NCBI RefSeq assembly: GCF_002238335.1
Contig: NZ_CP022347.1
Coordinates: forward strand, 248,001 to 312,000
Origin: Campylobacter avium LMG 24591
GTDB taxonomy: Bacteria > Campylobacterota > Campylobacteria > Campylobacterales > Campylobacteraceae
Length of the DNA stretch: 64,000 nucleotides
Direction of reading: 5' to 3'
Numbering within the stretch: the first letter of the stretch is position 1; each line of letters opens with the position of its first letter. Below are positions 1 to 9,676 of the stretch, one piece after another. The notes under the pieces are model-generated. The model had not been told where the DNA came from. It worked only from the letters and a program-made list of their open reading frames with translations, and did not search any database. The translations under genes were made by a program, and so were the position numbers.

Positions 1-264
1 AACAAGGGTTAGGATGTAAGAACCAAAAAATAAAACGGGTTTTAAAATCCCAAGTTTTACATCTCCTTTGTAAAATCTATCAACTCCAAATACACCTAAA
101 AATAAGGAAAGCAAAAGTGCTATGACGGGATTTTTGATATTTAAAAGAGCGACTTTTGAAAGCTCATCAGCATTGGCATTATCTATACTTTCTTTGCAAG
201 CTTCCAAAGAATCACTTGGAATTTTATCCTTAATACTTAAAAAAAGTGTGTCCTTATCTATCAT
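1..264 (-). CDS. TM2-domain membrane protein, partial (3' end outside window)
   Basis: Reads on the minus strand from an ATG at 264 and leaves the window after 88 codons without a stop. A hydrophobic helix around residues 47-60 is followed by GVDRFYKGD and a second hydrophobic stretch, the pattern of TM2 proteins (two membrane helices with a short D-R-F-Y turn). The first 45 residues are polar and probably cytoplasmic. The start overlaps the end of the upstream TM2-like gene by 11 bases, so the two are very likely co-transcribed and translationally coupled. The family has no well-defined biochemical role. The call is firm for family and weak for function. Confidence 0.75.
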   Translation of the reverse strand, partial: MIDKDTLFLSIKDKIPSDSLEACKESIDNANADELSKVALLNIKNPVIALLLSLFLGVFGVDRFYKGDVKLGILKPVLFFGSYILTLV

Positions 265-667
265 CTTTGTTCTCCAAAAGTTCTTGAATTAGTTTAAAAT
301 TATACTCTTTTGCCTTTTTTGGCATTATAAAAACATCAATTATATAAAAAATCAAAGCAATGATTAGCAAAATCGCAGGAGGCAGCATATTAAGGTCCAT
401 ATCTATGGCTATGTTGATGTATAGATACGAGGCAAAAATATATACAAATTTAAATACCCCTAATACGACTTGTTTCATGTAAATTCTATCAATGCCAGGG
501 ACAATTATAGCTAAGATTATAAGTAAAAATGGATTTTTATATCTAAGTAAAATAAGCTTATCTAGAACCGCATCATCGCTGTTTTCTACAAGGTTTTCTA
601 GTTCTTTGAAATTCTTGGAGGATATTTTTTCCTTAAGCTGTAAAAATATGGCGGTTTTATTTTTCAA
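254..667 (-). CDS. TM2-like small membrane protein
   Basis: About 137 residues. The longer reading frame starts at an ATG at 694, but that lies inside the tRNA-Glu gene. A TTG at 667 with a GGAG Shine-Dalgarno six bases upstream is the better start, giving MKNKTAIFLQ. Residues about 45-70 and 80-115 are hydrophobic, and a GIDRIY motif in the turn matches the TM2 motif of the gene downstream. The two are therefore diverged paralogues in one operon. Its end overlaps the next start by 11 bases. It is an integral membrane protein of unknown function. Confidence 0.7.
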   Translation of the reverse strand: MKNKTAIFLQLKEKISSKNFKELENLVENSDDAVLDKLILLRYKNPFLLIILAIIVPGIDRIYMKQVVLGVFKFVYIFASYLYINIAIDMDLNMLPPAILLIIALIFYIIDVFIMPKKAKEYNFKLIQELLENKDDR

Positions 668-683
668 AGTAAGCTCCAAAAGG

Positions 684-758
684 TGGTGACCCATACGAGA
701 CTCGAACTCGTGTTACCGCCGTGAAAGGGCGATGTCCTAACCGCTAGACGAATGGGCC
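684..758 (-). tRNA. tRNA-Glu (anticodon TTC)
   Basis: On the minus strand the sequence starts GGCCCATTCG and folds as a full cloverleaf. The acceptor stem GGCCCAT pairs with ATGGGTC (one G-T wobble). The anticodon loop reads CTTTCAC, with anticodon TTC. The T arm contains GTTCGAGTC. The discriminator A is at 687 and an encoded CCA follows at 686-684. It sits upstream of the TM2 gene pair on the same strand. Confidence 0.97.
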
Positions 759-882
759 TTGTGTATGTGTTTTTAAAGCCAAAATTATATAAATGCAATC
801 CTTAATAAGTGCTGAAATGTATAAAAAATTTTGCATAAAAAATGCAAATTTTAAAAATTAAGAGCCTTTTAAAAGAGTTTAG

Positions 883-888
883 GATAAT
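883..888 (+). promoter_or_regulatory. possible -10 element for mntP
   Basis: GATAAT lies in the AT-rich gap between the tRNA and mntP, about 70 bases before the ATG. Campylobacter promoters rely mainly on an AT-rich -10 box and a T-rich upstream region, which fits. No riboswitch-like fold was recognised in the leader. The gene's own Shine-Dalgarno is a clear GGGGAGG near 944-950. Confidence 0.35.
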
Positions 889-959
889 ATTTATCTTGTT
901 TGTTTTCTTATAAAAAATCTTGATTATAACCATCTTAGTAAAAGGGGAGGTTTGCTTTT

Positions 960-1523
960 ATGGATTTATTAAGCTTGCTTTTGGTGGCTTGTGCGCTTTC
1001 TATGGATGCCTTTGCTGTGTCTTTGTGTAAGGGTTTTAGCACAAGTAGGCTAAATTTGCAACATTATTTAAAAGTTGGGATTTATTTTGGAGCTTTTCAG
1101 GCCTTAATGCCATTGCTTGGCTTTTATATAGGGCAAAGTTTTTCCTCTTTTGTAGATAAGATAGACCACTACATAGCCTTTATTTTGCTTTCTTTAATAG
1201 GCTTAAAAATGATAAAAGAATCGAGGCAAAAAAAGGATGAATGCGACGATTCTTGCGCTGATTTTTCGCACAAAACCATGAGTTTTTTAGCACTTGCTAC
1301 AAGCATAGACGCCTTAGCTATAGGTGTTAGCATAGCCTTTTTAGACGAAAATATCTTTTTTGATGCTTCTTTGATAGGTTTAGTAACCTTTGTATTTTGT
1401 GTATTTGGGCTAAAAATAGGCAATAAATTTGGATACCACCTAAGAGAAAAGGCCGAATTTATAGGTGGTCTGGTCCTTATTCTCATAGGTTTTAAAATTC
1501 TCATAGAGCATTTGTTTTTTTGA
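960..1523 (+). CDS. mntP: manganese efflux pump MntP
   Basis: 187 residues, the usual length of MntP (YebN), an inner-membrane exporter of Mn2+. The protein has the expected internal repeat of two three-helix halves. The first half carries [12 protein letters not shown] (about residues 14-25), and the second carries [10 protein letters not shown] in the matching position. The acidic residues in these motifs are the ones conserved in the family. The start is fixed by GGGGAGG upstream. It converges with the HemN-like gene, and their 3' ends overlap by 23 bases. Expression is often Mn-controlled in other bacteria, but nothing here shows how. Confidence 0.92.
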   Translation: MDLLSLLLVACALSMDAFAVSLCKGFSTSRLNLQHYLKVGIYFGAFQALMPLLGFYIGQSFSSFVDKIDHYIAFILLSLIGLKMIKESRQKKDECDDSCADFSHKTMSFLALATSIDALAIGVSIAFLDENIFFDASLIGLVTFVFCVFGLKIGNKFGYHLREKAEFIGGLVLILIGFKILIEHLFF

Positions 1524-2760
1524 AAAAGGCTCTAACTGTGTCCATATTTGTATAAAATTCTTTCATTAAAGTTACGAATAAATACTGCCCCTGTTTGCTT
1601 AGATAAAGCACCCCATCTTTTTCATAAACAAAATTAGCCATTTTTAAGGCCTTAATTTCTAGGCTTAAATCTTTTTCTAAATCACAGGCAAAATTTTGAT
1701 TAAATTTAGCAATATCAAGCTTTGTGCTAAAAAGCTTTGTTAGAAAATTGTATCTTAAAATATCCTTTTGCTTGAAGCTTATTTTGGATATTTTAGCGTT
1801 CGCACCTTCATTTACAAGTTTTTCGTATTCGTTTAAATCAAAGGCATTTATTAAAAGTTCATTATCTATAAAGCTAAACGCACCGCTACCAAGGCCTAAA
1901 TAATCATTATGATAAGACACATATTCATCGCTTAATTCCTCTTTTTTCAAGGAAAAGGACCAGCAGTTGTTTTGTTTATAGTCCTTGAAAAAATCCTGTA
2001 TAAGCTCGTAAAATTCAAGCTCCCTATCTTTTAAATTCTTGCCAAATGATTTTGTGATAAGCTTTTTGCTTAGCTCTGATTTCATCAATGGATAGGTGGT
2101 GATTTGATTAGCTTGCAAATTCTTTGCGACTTGCAAATCATACAAAAGCTCATCCTCGCTTTGCGTGGGAAAATTAAAGATTAAATCTATACTAAAAATA
2201 GGCAGGATTGAAATCGCTTTTTCAAGCTTGTTTATAAGCTCTTTTGATGAGCCAAATTTATGGTATCTATTTGTCTTTTTCAAAATATTATCATTAAAGC
2301 TTTGCACCCCGCAACTTAGCCTGTCAATTAGTCCTTGAAAGTTCTTTAAGCTCTCGGCATCTATGTGGTTTGGGTCGCTTTCGCAAGAAATTTCTTTGAT
2401 ATTAAAGAGTGTTTTGCACAGCTGCAGGGTTTTTAAGAGCTCATCCTCGTTTATTAAAGTAGTTCCACCGCCTACATACACCGTGCTAAAATCAAAGCCA
2501 AGCTCTTTTGTTTGCTTGATTTCTTTTCTTAAATTTTCAAAATACCTCTTAGCAAGCTCCTCATCATAAAGGTATTTGTGAAAACCGCAATAAGTGCAAA
2601 AGGTGTGGCAAAACGGCACATGAATGTAAAGCATGTAGTCTTTGTTGCTTGGTTTAATGCTTAAATTTTTGCTTAATGAAATATCAAAATAGCTTTTAAA
2701 TTTGGAATTTAAAGCAAAGTTACTAGTTTTTAATACTATTTTTTGAAAGAAAGTTAGCAT
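1501..2760 (-). CDS. HemN-like radical SAM protein (coproporphyrinogen III oxidase family)
   Basis: 419 residues. CHTFCTYC at residues 51-58 gives the CxxxCxxC that binds the [4Fe-4S] cluster of radical SAM enzymes. It is followed by VYVGGGTT, typical of HemN/HemW. A HemN C-terminal domain of about 100 residues is present. True oxygen-independent coproporphyrinogen oxidase is longer and has extra N-terminal residues, so this may be a HemN paralogue involved in heme handling rather than the biosynthetic enzyme. C. jejuni has a similar orphan HemN-like gene, from memory, followed by a small ORF like the next one here. The start ATG at 2760 lies in an AT-rich gap, back to back with the plus-strand small gene. 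Confidence 0.8.
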   Translation of the reverse strand: MLTFFQKIVLKTSNFALNSKFKSYFDISLSKNLSIKPSNKDYMLYIHVPFCHTFCTYCGFHKYLYDEELAKRYFENLRKEIKQTKELGFDFSTVYVGGGTTLINEDELLKTLQLCKTLFNIKEISCESDPNHIDAESLKNFQGLIDRLSCGVQSFNDNILKKTNRYHKFGSSKELINKLEKAISILPIFSIDLIFNFPTQSEDELLYDLQVAKNLQANQITTYPLMKSELSKKLITKSFGKNLKDRELEFYELIQDFFKDYKQNNCWSFSLKKEELSDEYVSYHNDYLGLGSGAFSFIDNELLINAFDLNEYEKLVNEGANAKISKISFKQKDILRYNFLTKLFSTKLDIAKFNQNFACDLEKDLSLEIKALKMANFVYEKDGVLYLSKQGQYLFVTLMKEFYTNMDTVRAFFKKTNAL

Positions 2761-2845
2761 TGTATTTTTGCCTTTTTATTTTTTAGAAATTTAGCATTTA
2801 AAAAATAATTTTTGCTAAAATGTTTAAAAAATTCAAGGAGAATTT

Positions 2846-3100
2846 ATGGACAAGGAAAGAGTGATTGAAAATTTAAATCATATATTTAAAATGAGGAAAG
2901 AATTTTATGAATTTTTTGATAATTCTATGCCAAAGATAGCAAATACCGATGTTTTCGACTTTAAAAACTCAAAGCCTTTAAACGCACAAGAGGTTTATAC
3001 GCTTTTTAACAAATACGATTATGCTCTAAGAAAGCTTTTGCCAAGCGTATATAAGGCTTATGAGATTGATATGGAAAAGGACTTAAGCAAGGATTTTTAA
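2846..3100 (+). CDS. small conserved hypothetical protein (84 aa)
   Basis: An 84-residue soluble, acidic protein with no signal peptide or membrane segment. The start is well supported: AAGGAG lies a few bases before the ATG. It is divergent from the HemN-like gene, as I recall for the equivalent pair in C. jejuni. Its stop codon abuts the stop of the converging small gene. No motif was recognised. Function unknown. Confidence 0.65.
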   Translation: MDKERVIENLNHIFKMRKEFYEFFDNSMPKIANTDVFDFKNSKPLNAQEVYTLFNKYDYALRKLLPSVYKAYEIDMEKDLSKDF

Positions 3101-3304
3101 TCACTTGCTTAATTTAGCCTTTTCTTTGGCTTCAACTAAGGAATTTATGATTCGAGTAAGGGCGGTTTTATCGTCTTTATCTATCTTGTTAAGCTCGCCG
3201 GCTAAAAGAGAATTTACCAAGGCTTCGCTGCTTAGTTCTAGGTCTTGAAATTCTCTAGCTTTTTGCATGATTTTTAAGCTTGTTAAATTTTTTCTTTCAT
3301 ACAT
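3101..3304 (-). CDS. small hypothetical protein (67 aa)
   Basis: 67 residues, rich in Lys, Glu and Leu, probably helical. It starts two bases after the stop of pgeF, and the AAAGG in the pgeF 3' end can serve as its ribosome-binding site. That tight spacing on the same strand suggests it is the last gene of the dnaE-ribE-pgeF transcription unit. No recognised domain. Confidence 0.55.
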   Translation of the reverse strand: MYERKNLTSLKIMQKAREFQDLELSSEALVNSLLAGELNKIDKDDKTALTRIINSLVEAKEKAKLSK

Positions 3305-3306
3305 AT

Positions 3307-3969
3307 TTAAGCCTTTAAATAAACAACTGTGACAAATCTTTGCTTTGTTTTATCTTTTCTATATGAAAAAAATCTCTCATCATCAAAGGTGCAAATGCCG
3401 CTATCTATGATGTTTTCAATTCCAACTTCCTTGGCTTGAAATTTTATCAAAGCTTTTAAATCAAGCTTGTTTTCGCTTAAAAACTCACTAAAATTTTGTC
3501 TAGCATACTCAAGCACCTCGCCTGATATTTCGTAGTTTTTAGCACAGATTGCTGGCCCTATGAAGAGATTAAATTCGCTAATATCTACATTTTTATGCTT
3601 TTGTATAAGCAAAATGCTTTCTTTTAGTATGTTTTCAAAGCTTCCCTTGCGTCCTGAGTGCAGTGCCGCTATAATCCCGCTTTTATGCCACAAAACAAGC
3701 GGCAAACAATCAGCACTTAAAACACACAAAGCTATATTTTTATCAAAGCTAAGCAAGCCGTCGCACTCGTATTGTTTGTGGATATCATCTACTAGCAAGA
3801 CCTTGTTTGAGTGAATTTGTTTCATAAACACACAGGTTTTGATACTACTATCAACTTCAGCAAATAAATTTGAGGTGCTTGAGTTAGCGTACTTTGCGAA
3901 GTCCTCATTAAAGGCAGTAAAGACACAACACTGAGGATTATCTAGTAAATATAAGACATTCTTTGACAT
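3307..3969 (-). CDS. pgeF: PgeF/YfiH-family multicopper-like purine/peptidoglycan-editing protein
   Basis: 220 residues. The family (YfiH, YlmD, LACC1, formerly 'laccase domain') uses a zinc site of two His and one Cys. Candidate ligands are visible in MKQIHSNKVLLVDD (about 48-61), SADCLPLVLW and AALHSGRKG. Members are reported to edit peptidoglycan precursors or act in purine nucleoside metabolism; which applies here cannot be said. The usual AHAGWRG box is altered to LHSGRKG. The start overlaps the end of ribE by 28 bases, so the two are coupled. Confidence 0.8.
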   Translation of the reverse strand: MSKNVLYLLDNPQCCVFTAFNEDFAKYANSSTSNLFAEVDSSIKTCVFMKQIHSNKVLLVDDIHKQYECDGLLSFDKNIALCVLSADCLPLVLWHKSGIIAALHSGRKGSFENILKESILLIQKHKNVDISEFNLFIGPAICAKNYEISGEVLEYARQNFSEFLSENKLDLKALIKFQAKEVGIENIIDSGICTFDDERFFSYRKDKTKQRFVTVVYLKA

Positions 3970-4544
3970 TGCTTGCTTTCTTTATCGAAATTTAACACTC
4001 TTTCTATGTATCTTGCCAATAAATCACTTTCTATGTTGATTTTTCTGCCTATTTTATAAGTGCCAAATAAGGTCTCTTTAAAGGTGATAGGTATGATGGT
4101 TAATCTTATCTCATCATATAACACATCGTTTATGGTAAGGCTCACCCCATCAACTGCCACGCTTCCTTTTTTAGCCATAAATTTCATTATATCTTTAGGA
4201 AGCTTTAGGTAAAAATCTACTCCATTTTCCTTTTTTTCAATTCTGCTAAGCGTTGCTATGGCGTCTATGTGCCCTTGTATCAAATGCCCGTCTATTCTAT
4301 CTCCATATCTTAGCGCTGGTTCTATATGAACTAAGTCTTTTAAATTTGATAGGGCTATGTTTTTTCTAGTCTCTAAAGAAAGTTCTAGCTCAAAGCCACC
4401 CTCAAAAAGCCTTGTAACAGTTAAGCAAGCTCCATTCACAGCTATACTATCGCCTAAATTTGGCTTGTGCTTGGCATACAGTGCTAAAGTATTATCTTTG
4501 TATGAGGCTACCTTGGCTATCTCTCTAATCAAACCGTTAAACAT
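3942..4544 (-). CDS. ribE: riboflavin synthase, alpha subunit
   Basis: 200 residues, the standard size. It has the two tandem lumazine-binding barrels of riboflavin synthase: MFNGLIREIA and SIAVNGACLTV in the first half, then GHLIQGHIDAIA and GSVAVDGVSLTIND in the second. The enzyme dismutates two molecules of 6,7-dimethyl-8-ribityllumazine to riboflavin in the cytoplasm. Its ATG overlaps the dnaE stop (TGATG), so it is co-transcribed with dnaE. No FMN riboswitch was seen, and none would be expected inside an operon. Confidence 0.93.
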   Translation of the reverse strand: MFNGLIREIAKVASYKDNTLALYAKHKPNLGDSIAVNGACLTVTRLFEGGFELELSLETRKNIALSNLKDLVHIEPALRYGDRIDGHLIQGHIDAIATLSRIEKKENGVDFYLKLPKDIMKFMAKKGSVAVDGVSLTINDVLYDEIRLTIIPITFKETLFGTYKIGRKINIESDLLARYIERVLNFDKESKQCQRMSYIY

Positions 4545-7500
4545 CAGCTTACTTTTGCCTTTTTTGAAATTTCTTCTTTTAGCTGCTCTGGAACGATAAA
4601 GCTTGTATTATAAACCAAACAAGAATCCACAGTGCGAACCTTTAAGACAAGCTTTTTGTTGCTTTCATTGCTAGGGTTGTGCGAGCTTCTTGCTAGCTCG
4701 TGAATTTCATAGATGATTTCTTTATTTAGCAAGGAAAGGTCTATTTCTAAGATCATTTTTTCAAATTCCTTGGCTTCTTTTGTGAAATTATTTTCTTTTT
4801 TGCTTCTGTATGTTGTTTTAGCTTTTAAATTTCTATCAGCTAGCTGCTCTAGCTCTACAAGCTCTTGAAACATCAAGCTAAATTCACTCTCATCCTTTCT
4901 GTAGTTTATAACAAAGGCATAAGGCTTATCTTTTTTAAGCTCATCATTTACAAGTTCCTCAAGCATGGCCACATTTTTTTCAAAAACCACCAAATCAAAA
5001 TTCGAGTAAAAGTCCAAGATTTTCATCTTGGCATACCTTTTTCCGCTTTTACTCATAAAGGATTTAAATTCCTCTATCTTGCCTATGCAAGTTATAGAGC
5101 CGTTACCCTTTAAGTTATCAAAATCTACACTTTTATAATAATCAAATTTTAAAATTTCATCTTTATACTCATCTAGCGGGTGTGCAAAAAGGTATGAGCC
5201 GATGATTTCCTTTTCAAATTCAAGCTTTTCTTTTAAGCTAAATTCCTCATCATCTGCTTTAAAATCAAGCTTTATGCAGTCGGTTATCTCATCAATGCCA
5301 AAGATAGAGCCTTGCTCGTTTCTTTTTATTTCTGCTATCTTTCTTGAGGTCTCGCAAATTTGTTCTATATTGTCCATCAAGCATTTTCTTGTGTATCCAA
5401 ATTCATCAAAGGCTCCCACTTTTATTAGATGTTCCATTGTGCGTTTGTTGATTTTGGCTGGGTCTATTTTTTTGATAAAATCATCCATACTCTTAAAGCC
5501 CTCGCCCCTTACGCTTAAAAGATTATTAACTGCTGGCATTCCAACACTCTTTATAGCTGCAAGCCCATACACAATGGCTTCTTTTCCGTCCTTGTTTATA
5601 GCGACAAATTCACCTCTAGCCGAGTTAATGCTAGGCGGCAAAAGCTCTATATCCATTCTTTTAAGCTCATCTAGATACTGCGCAACTTTTTCTACTTTAT
5701 TTTGTTCGCTTGTTAAAAGTGCTGCCATGAATTCGCTAGGATAGTAGGTTTTTAAATACGCGGTTTGAAAGGATATTAAAGCATAGGCTGCCGAGTGGGA
5801 TTTGTTAAAGCCATATTCTGCAAATTTTAAAATCAATTCAAACAAATCATCTGCTTTTTTTACATCATAGCCCTTGTTTTTAGCGCCTTCTAGGTATTGA
5901 TTTTTAAGATTATCTAGAATTTCTCTTTTTTTCTTACCCATAGCCCTTCTTACATTGTCTGCACCGCCTAAAGAAAAGCCTCCTATTTCCTGCACGATTT
6001 GCATAACTTGTTCTTGATAAACTATCACGCCGTAAGTGTCTTTCAGTATAGGCTCAAGCTCTTTAAAGGCGTATTTAGCTTCTTTTCGTCCATGTTTTAC
6101 ATCTATGTAGTCATCAACCATACCGCTTTCAAGAGGTCCAGGTCTATAAAGTGCCAAAACAGCTATAAGATCTTCAAATCTATCAGGCTTTAAGCGTGAA
6201 TTTAAGGCTTGCATGCCGTCTGATTCTATTTGAAATATCCCAAGAGTATTGCCGCTTTGTATGGTCTTATACACCTTTTCATCGTTTATATCTATCTTTT
6301 CCCAGATTATATCCTTATCGTATCTTTGTTTTATGAGTTTTACGGCATTATCAATAACCGTTAAGGTTTTAAGCCCCAAGAAGTCAAATTTTATCAGGTC
6401 AATGTCTTCCAAAAAGTCTTTAGAATACTGAGTTACAAGGTGTTTTTCATCATTTTTAGCAGGCCTAAAAAGAGGGGTTTTTTTCCATAAAGCCTCATTT
6501 GATATAACAAGGCCAGCAGCATGAACTCCGGCGTTTCTGTTAAGCCCTTCAAGTGCTAGAGAAAATTCCCACAACTCCTTGCCTTTTGAGTGATTTTGTA
6601 TAAATTCAGCTATTTTAGGTTCTGTGTTATAGGCTTTTTCAAGCGTGATATTTAGTTCGTTTGGCACAAGCTTTGCCAACTCATCAGCATCACTAAGACT
6701 TACCCCGCAAACCCTAGCTACATCCCTTATAACGCCCTTTGCAAGCATTTTACCAAAGGTTATAACCTGAGCCACCTTGTCATAGCCGTATTTTTCGATA
6801 ACATAATCAATCACCTCATCGCGTCTATCCTGGCAAAAATCCACATCAATATCAGGCATTGAAACGCGCTCAGGATTTAAAAATCTTTCAAAAAGTAAAG
6901 AGTAGGGCAGAGGGTCTATGTCGGTTATCTTTAGGGCATAAGCCACCAAAGAACCAGCGGCTGAACCACGACCAGGCCCAACAGGAATTCCCTTTGACTT
7001 AGCAACAGCGATAAAGTCTTGCACGATAAGCATGTAGCCCGAGAATTTCATATTTTTAATTACTTCGATTTCTCTTTGCAGTCTTTGTTTGTATTCCTCA
7101 TGCTTTTGCTCATCTATATATAAAAGTCTTTCATCAAGCCCTTTTTTGCAAAGGTACTCAAAGACTATATCATCGTTTTCAAAGCTAAATTCTTTATCCT
7201 CTTTTAGCTCTAAATCAAAGCTCTTGGCATATTCTCTTGTAAATTTGAAATTTGGCGGGGTTGGGTTGCCAAGCTTTAGTTCTAAATCGCATTTATTCGC
7301 TATTTCTTGCGTGTTGGAAATGGCTTCTGGTATGTCTAAAAACAATTCTTGCATTTGCTCAGGGCTTTTTACATAAAATTCATGAACGCTGTGCCTTAGT
7401 CTGTTTGGGTCATCAAGCTTTACGCCTGTGTTTATACACATTAAAACCTCGTGTGCAGCGGCTCTTTCTTTGAATGTGTAGTGAGTGTCATTAGTGGCTA

Positions 7501-8122
7501 TGATTTTTATATCAAGTTCCTTTGCAAGACGCAATACCAAATCATCTATATATCTTTGGTCCTTTATGCCGTGCCTCATTATTTCAAGATAAAAATCATC
7601 CTTAAAAACAGACTTATACCACAAGGCAGCTTCTTTCGCGGCTTCATAGCCCTTTGCGCCAAATTTTACATTTCTTTCATTTTCTGTATTTAGGTGCCAA
7701 TTCACCTCACCTTGCAAACAAGCCGAGGAGCAAATGAGCCCTTCGTTGTGTTCTTCAAGGATTTTTTTATTTATACGAGGATAGTAATAAAGCCCTTTTA
7801 TGTAGCTTTGAGAGCTTAGATACATCAAATTTTCATAACCTTTTTGATTTTTAGCAAACAAGCAGATGTGAAATCTCTGCCTAGAGCTTTTATCGGATAT
7901 GTCATCAGCGTTGTGCAAGTAGGCCTCAAGTCCTATTATGGGCTTAATGTTGTGTTGTTTCATAGTCTTGTAAAAATCAATAGCACCAAACATATTTCCA
8001 TGGTCTGTCATAGCAACGCTTGTTACACCTTGTTGTTGCAGGGTTTTAGCTAGCTCTTTGAGTTTATTAGCACCGTCTAGCAAAGAATATTCAGTATGTA
8101 AATGCAGATGTGTAAAAGCCAT
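4544..8122 (-). CDS. dnaE: DNA polymerase III alpha subunit
   Basis: 1192 residues, the replicative C-family polymerase. The N-terminus is a PHP domain starting HLHLHTEYSLLDG. The polymerase core includes GPGRGSAAGSLVAYAL and the catalytic acid motif PDIDVDFCQDRRDE at about residue 425. Further on are GLNRNAGVHAAG and a helix-hairpin-helix/OB-fold C-terminal region. The length matches other Campylobacter DnaE proteins. The start at 8122 is supported by AGGACAAAAT just upstream and by a good -10 box. It heads the dnaE-ribE-pgeF unit and is divergent from fumC. Confidence 0.97.
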   Translation of the reverse strand: MAFTHLHLHTEYSLLDGANKLKELAKTLQQQGVTSVAMTDHGNMFGAIDFYKTMKQHNIKPIIGLEAYLHNADDISDKSSRQRFHICLFAKNQKGYENLMYLSSQSYIKGLYYYPRINKKILEEHNEGLICSSACLQGEVNWHLNTENERNVKFGAKGYEAAKEAALWYKSVFKDDFYLEIMRHGIKDQRYIDDLVLRLAKELDIKIIATNDTHYTFKERAAAHEVLMCINTGVKLDDPNRLRHSVHEFYVKSPEQMQELFLDIPEAISNTQEIANKCDLELKLGNPTPPNFKFTREYAKSFDLELKEDKEFSFENDDIVFEYLCKKGLDERLLYIDEQKHEEYKQRLQREIEVIKNMKFSGYMLIVQDFIAVAKSKGIPVGPGRGSAAGSLVAYALKITDIDPLPYSLLFERFLNPERVSMPDIDVDFCQDRRDEVIDYVIEKYGYDKVAQVITFGKMLAKGVIRDVARVCGVSLSDADELAKLVPNELNITLEKAYNTEPKIAEFIQNHSKGKELWEFSLALEGLNRNAGVHAAGLVISNEALWKKTPLFRPAKNDEKHLVTQYSKDFLEDIDLIKFDFLGLKTLTVIDNAVKLIKQRYDKDIIWEKIDINDEKVYKTIQSGNTLGIFQIESDGMQALNSRLKPDRFEDLIAVLALYRPGPLESGMVDDYIDVKHGRKEAKYAFKELEPILKDTYGVIVYQEQVMQIVQEIGGFSLGGADNVRRAMGKKKREILDNLKNQYLEGAKNKGYDVKKADDLFELILKFAEYGFNKSHSAAYALISFQTAYLKTYYPSEFMAALLTSEQNKVEKVAQYLDELKRMDIELLPPSINSARGEFVAINKDGKEAIVYGLAAIKSVGMPAVNNLLSVRGEGFKSMDDFIKKIDPAKINKRTMEHLIKVGAFDEFGYTRKCLMDNIEQICETSRKIAEIKRNEQGSIFGIDEITDCIKLDFKADDEEFSLKEKLEFEKEIIGSYLFAHPLDEYKDEILKFDYYKSVDFDNLKGNGSITCIGKIEEFKSFMSKSGKRYAKMKILDFYSNFDLVVFEKNVAMLEELVNDELKKDKPYAFVINYRKDESEFSLMFQELVELEQLADRNLKAKTTYRSKKENNFTKEAKEFEKMILEIDLSLLNKEIIYEIHELARSSHNPSNESNKKLVLKVRTVDSCLVYNTSFIVPEQLKEEISKKAKVS

Positions 8123-8148
8123 ATTTTGTCCTATTTTTTGATTAAAAA

Positions 8149-8154
8149 ATTATA
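8149..8154 (-). promoter_or_regulatory. -10 box of the dnaE promoter
   Basis: On the minus strand this reads TATAAT, preceded by a T run, the usual form of the Campylobacter sigma-70 promoter. It lies 27 bases before the dnaE ATG, implying a leader of roughly 20 bases. Confidence 0.6.
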
Positions 8155-8208
8155 TGACAAAAAAACTTACAAACACTTTGCTAAAAATGTATTTTTTTGA
8201 AAAAATGC

Positions 8209-8215
8209 TATAAAT
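8209..8215 (+). promoter_or_regulatory. -10 box of the fumC promoter
   Basis: TATAAAT preceded by a run of T and then A (8190-8206), about 40 bases ahead of the fumC ATG at 8255. It is back to back with the dnaE promoter in the same gap of about 130 bases. Confidence 0.5.
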
Positions 8216-8254
8216 ATTATGATAAAATTCATAAATTTCACAAAGGAGAGTTCA

Positions 8255-9652
8255 ATGCAGTATAGAATCGAAAAAGATACTATGGGAGAGATAAAGGTTC
8301 CTGATGATAAGTATTGGGGAGCTCAAACTGAGAGGTCTTTAGAAAATTTTAGAATAGGCATAGAAAAAATGCCAAAGGTTTTAATCTATGCTTTTGCAAA
8401 TTTAAAAAAGGCAGCTGCTATAGTAAATAATAGGCTTAAAAATGGGCTTGATGATGAGAGAAAAGACGCCATAGTAAAGGCTTGTGATGAGGTTTTAGCT
8501 GGTAAGTTTGATGATAATTTTCCTCTTGCTATATGGCAAACAGGCTCAGGCACACAAAGCAATATGAATGTAAATGAAGTAATAGCAAACCGCGCTACTG
8601 AAATACTTGGCAAGGATTTTAGAAAAGAAAAATTCGTGCATCCAAATGACCATGTAAATAGAGGCCAAAGCTCAAATGATACCTTTCCAACGGCTATGAG
8701 CGTGGTTGCGGTAGAACAGGTAGAAAAAAAGCTAATACCTGCTATAGATGTGCTTATAGCTACCTTTAAGAAAAAGGTTGAAGAATTTAAAGACATCATA
8801 AAGATAGGTAGAACTCACTTACAAGATGCAACCCCTCTTACCTTGGGACAAGAATTTAGCGGGTATTTGTCTATGTTAGAGCATTCAAAGCAACAAATTT
8901 TAGAGTCCTTGCCTACATTAAGAGAATTAGCCATAGGCGGAACCGCAGTTGGAACAGGGCTTAACGCGCCTTCAAAATTTAGTGATGAGGTAAGTGCTGA
9001 ACTTACAAAGCTTGTGGGCGTAAAATTTGTGGGCAGTCCTAATAAATTCCACGCTCTTACAAGCCACGATGCTATAACCTTTACCCACGGAGCTATGAAG
9101 GGCTTGGCTGCAAATTTAATGAAGATAGCAAACGATATAAGATGGTTAGCAAGTGGTCCTAGATGTGGTATAGGAGAGCTTAGCATACCAGAAAATGAGC
9201 CGGGAAGCTCTATAATGCCGGGTAAGGTAAATCCTACTCAGTGCGAGGCTCTTACTATGGTGGCTGTGCAGGTTATGGGAAATGATACGACTATTGGTTT
9301 TGCGGCCTCTCAAGGAAATTTCGAGCTAAATGTCTTTAAGCCTGTTATCATATATAATTTCTTACAAAGTCTTGATTTGCTAGCTGATTCTATGCTTTCA
9401 TTTAATGAGCACTGTGCTGTTGGTATAGTAGCAAACAAAGACAAGATAGAGCACAATCTTAAAAATTCACTTATGCTAGTAACTGCCTTAAATCCTCACA
9501 TAGGCTATGAAAATGCAGCTAAAATAGCTAAAAACGCCCACAAAAAAGGCATTTCCTTAAAGGAATCTGCTATAGAGCTTAATCTTGTTAGTGAAAGTGA
9601 TTACGATAAATTTGTAGTCCCTGCTAATATGATACATCCTATAGATAAGTGA
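8255..9652 (+). CDS. fumC: class II fumarate hydratase
   Basis: 465 residues, the size of class II fumarases. It interconverts fumarate and malate in the TCA cycle. The superfamily signature [11 protein letters not shown] is present, as are [13 protein letters not shown] and [16 protein letters not shown]. An upstream in-frame ATG at 8219 would add 12 residues. The ATG at 8255 is preferred because AAAGGAGAG sits five bases before it and [13 protein letters not shown] is the family's usual N-terminus. It ends against a bidirectional terminator shared with the sialic acid operon. Confidence 0.96.
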   Translation: MQYRIEKDTMGEIKVPDDKYWGAQTERSLENFRIGIEKMPKVLIYAFANLKKAAAIVNNRLKNGLDDERKDAIVKACDEVLAGKFDDNFPLAIWQTGSGTQSNMNVNEVIANRATEILGKDFRKEKFVHPNDHVNRGQSSNDTFPTAMSVVAVEQVEKKLIPAIDVLIATFKKKVEEFKDIIKIGRTHLQDATPLTLGQEFSGYLSMLEHSKQQILESLPTLRELAIGGTAVGTGLNAPSKFSDEVSAELTKLVGVKFVGSPNKFHALTSHDAITFTHGAMKGLAANLMKIANDIRWLASGPRCGIGELSIPENEPGSSIMPGKVNPTQCEALTMVAVQVMGNDTTIGFAASQGNFELNVFKPVIIYNFLQSLDLLADSMLSFNEHCAVGIVANKDKIEHNLKNSLMLVTALNPHIGYENAAKIAKNAHKKGISLKESAIELNLVSESDYDKFVVPANMIHPIDK

Positions 9653-9653
9653 T

Positions 9654-9676
9654 AAAAGGGCTTTTAGAGCCCTTTT
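9654..9676. terminator. bidirectional terminator between fumC and neuA
   Basis: A 9-bp perfect stem AAAAGGGCT / AGCCCTTTT with a 5-base loop. It has A and T runs on both sides, so it can stop fumC reading rightward and the neu operon reading leftward. It overlaps the last codons of neuA. Confidence 0.8.

Noticed and set aside
759-959. Possible Mn or other riboswitch before mntP
   Set aside because: The leader is short and AT-rich; no conserved riboswitch fold such as yybP-ykoY could be recognised.
4865-8053. Several reading frames of 60-180 codons opposite dnaE, and similar ones opposite fumC, neuC, galE, ugd and rfbH
   Set aside because: They lie wholly inside confident genes on the other strand, lack ribosome-binding sites and have low-complexity Ser/Phe/Lys-rich translations typical of shadow frames.
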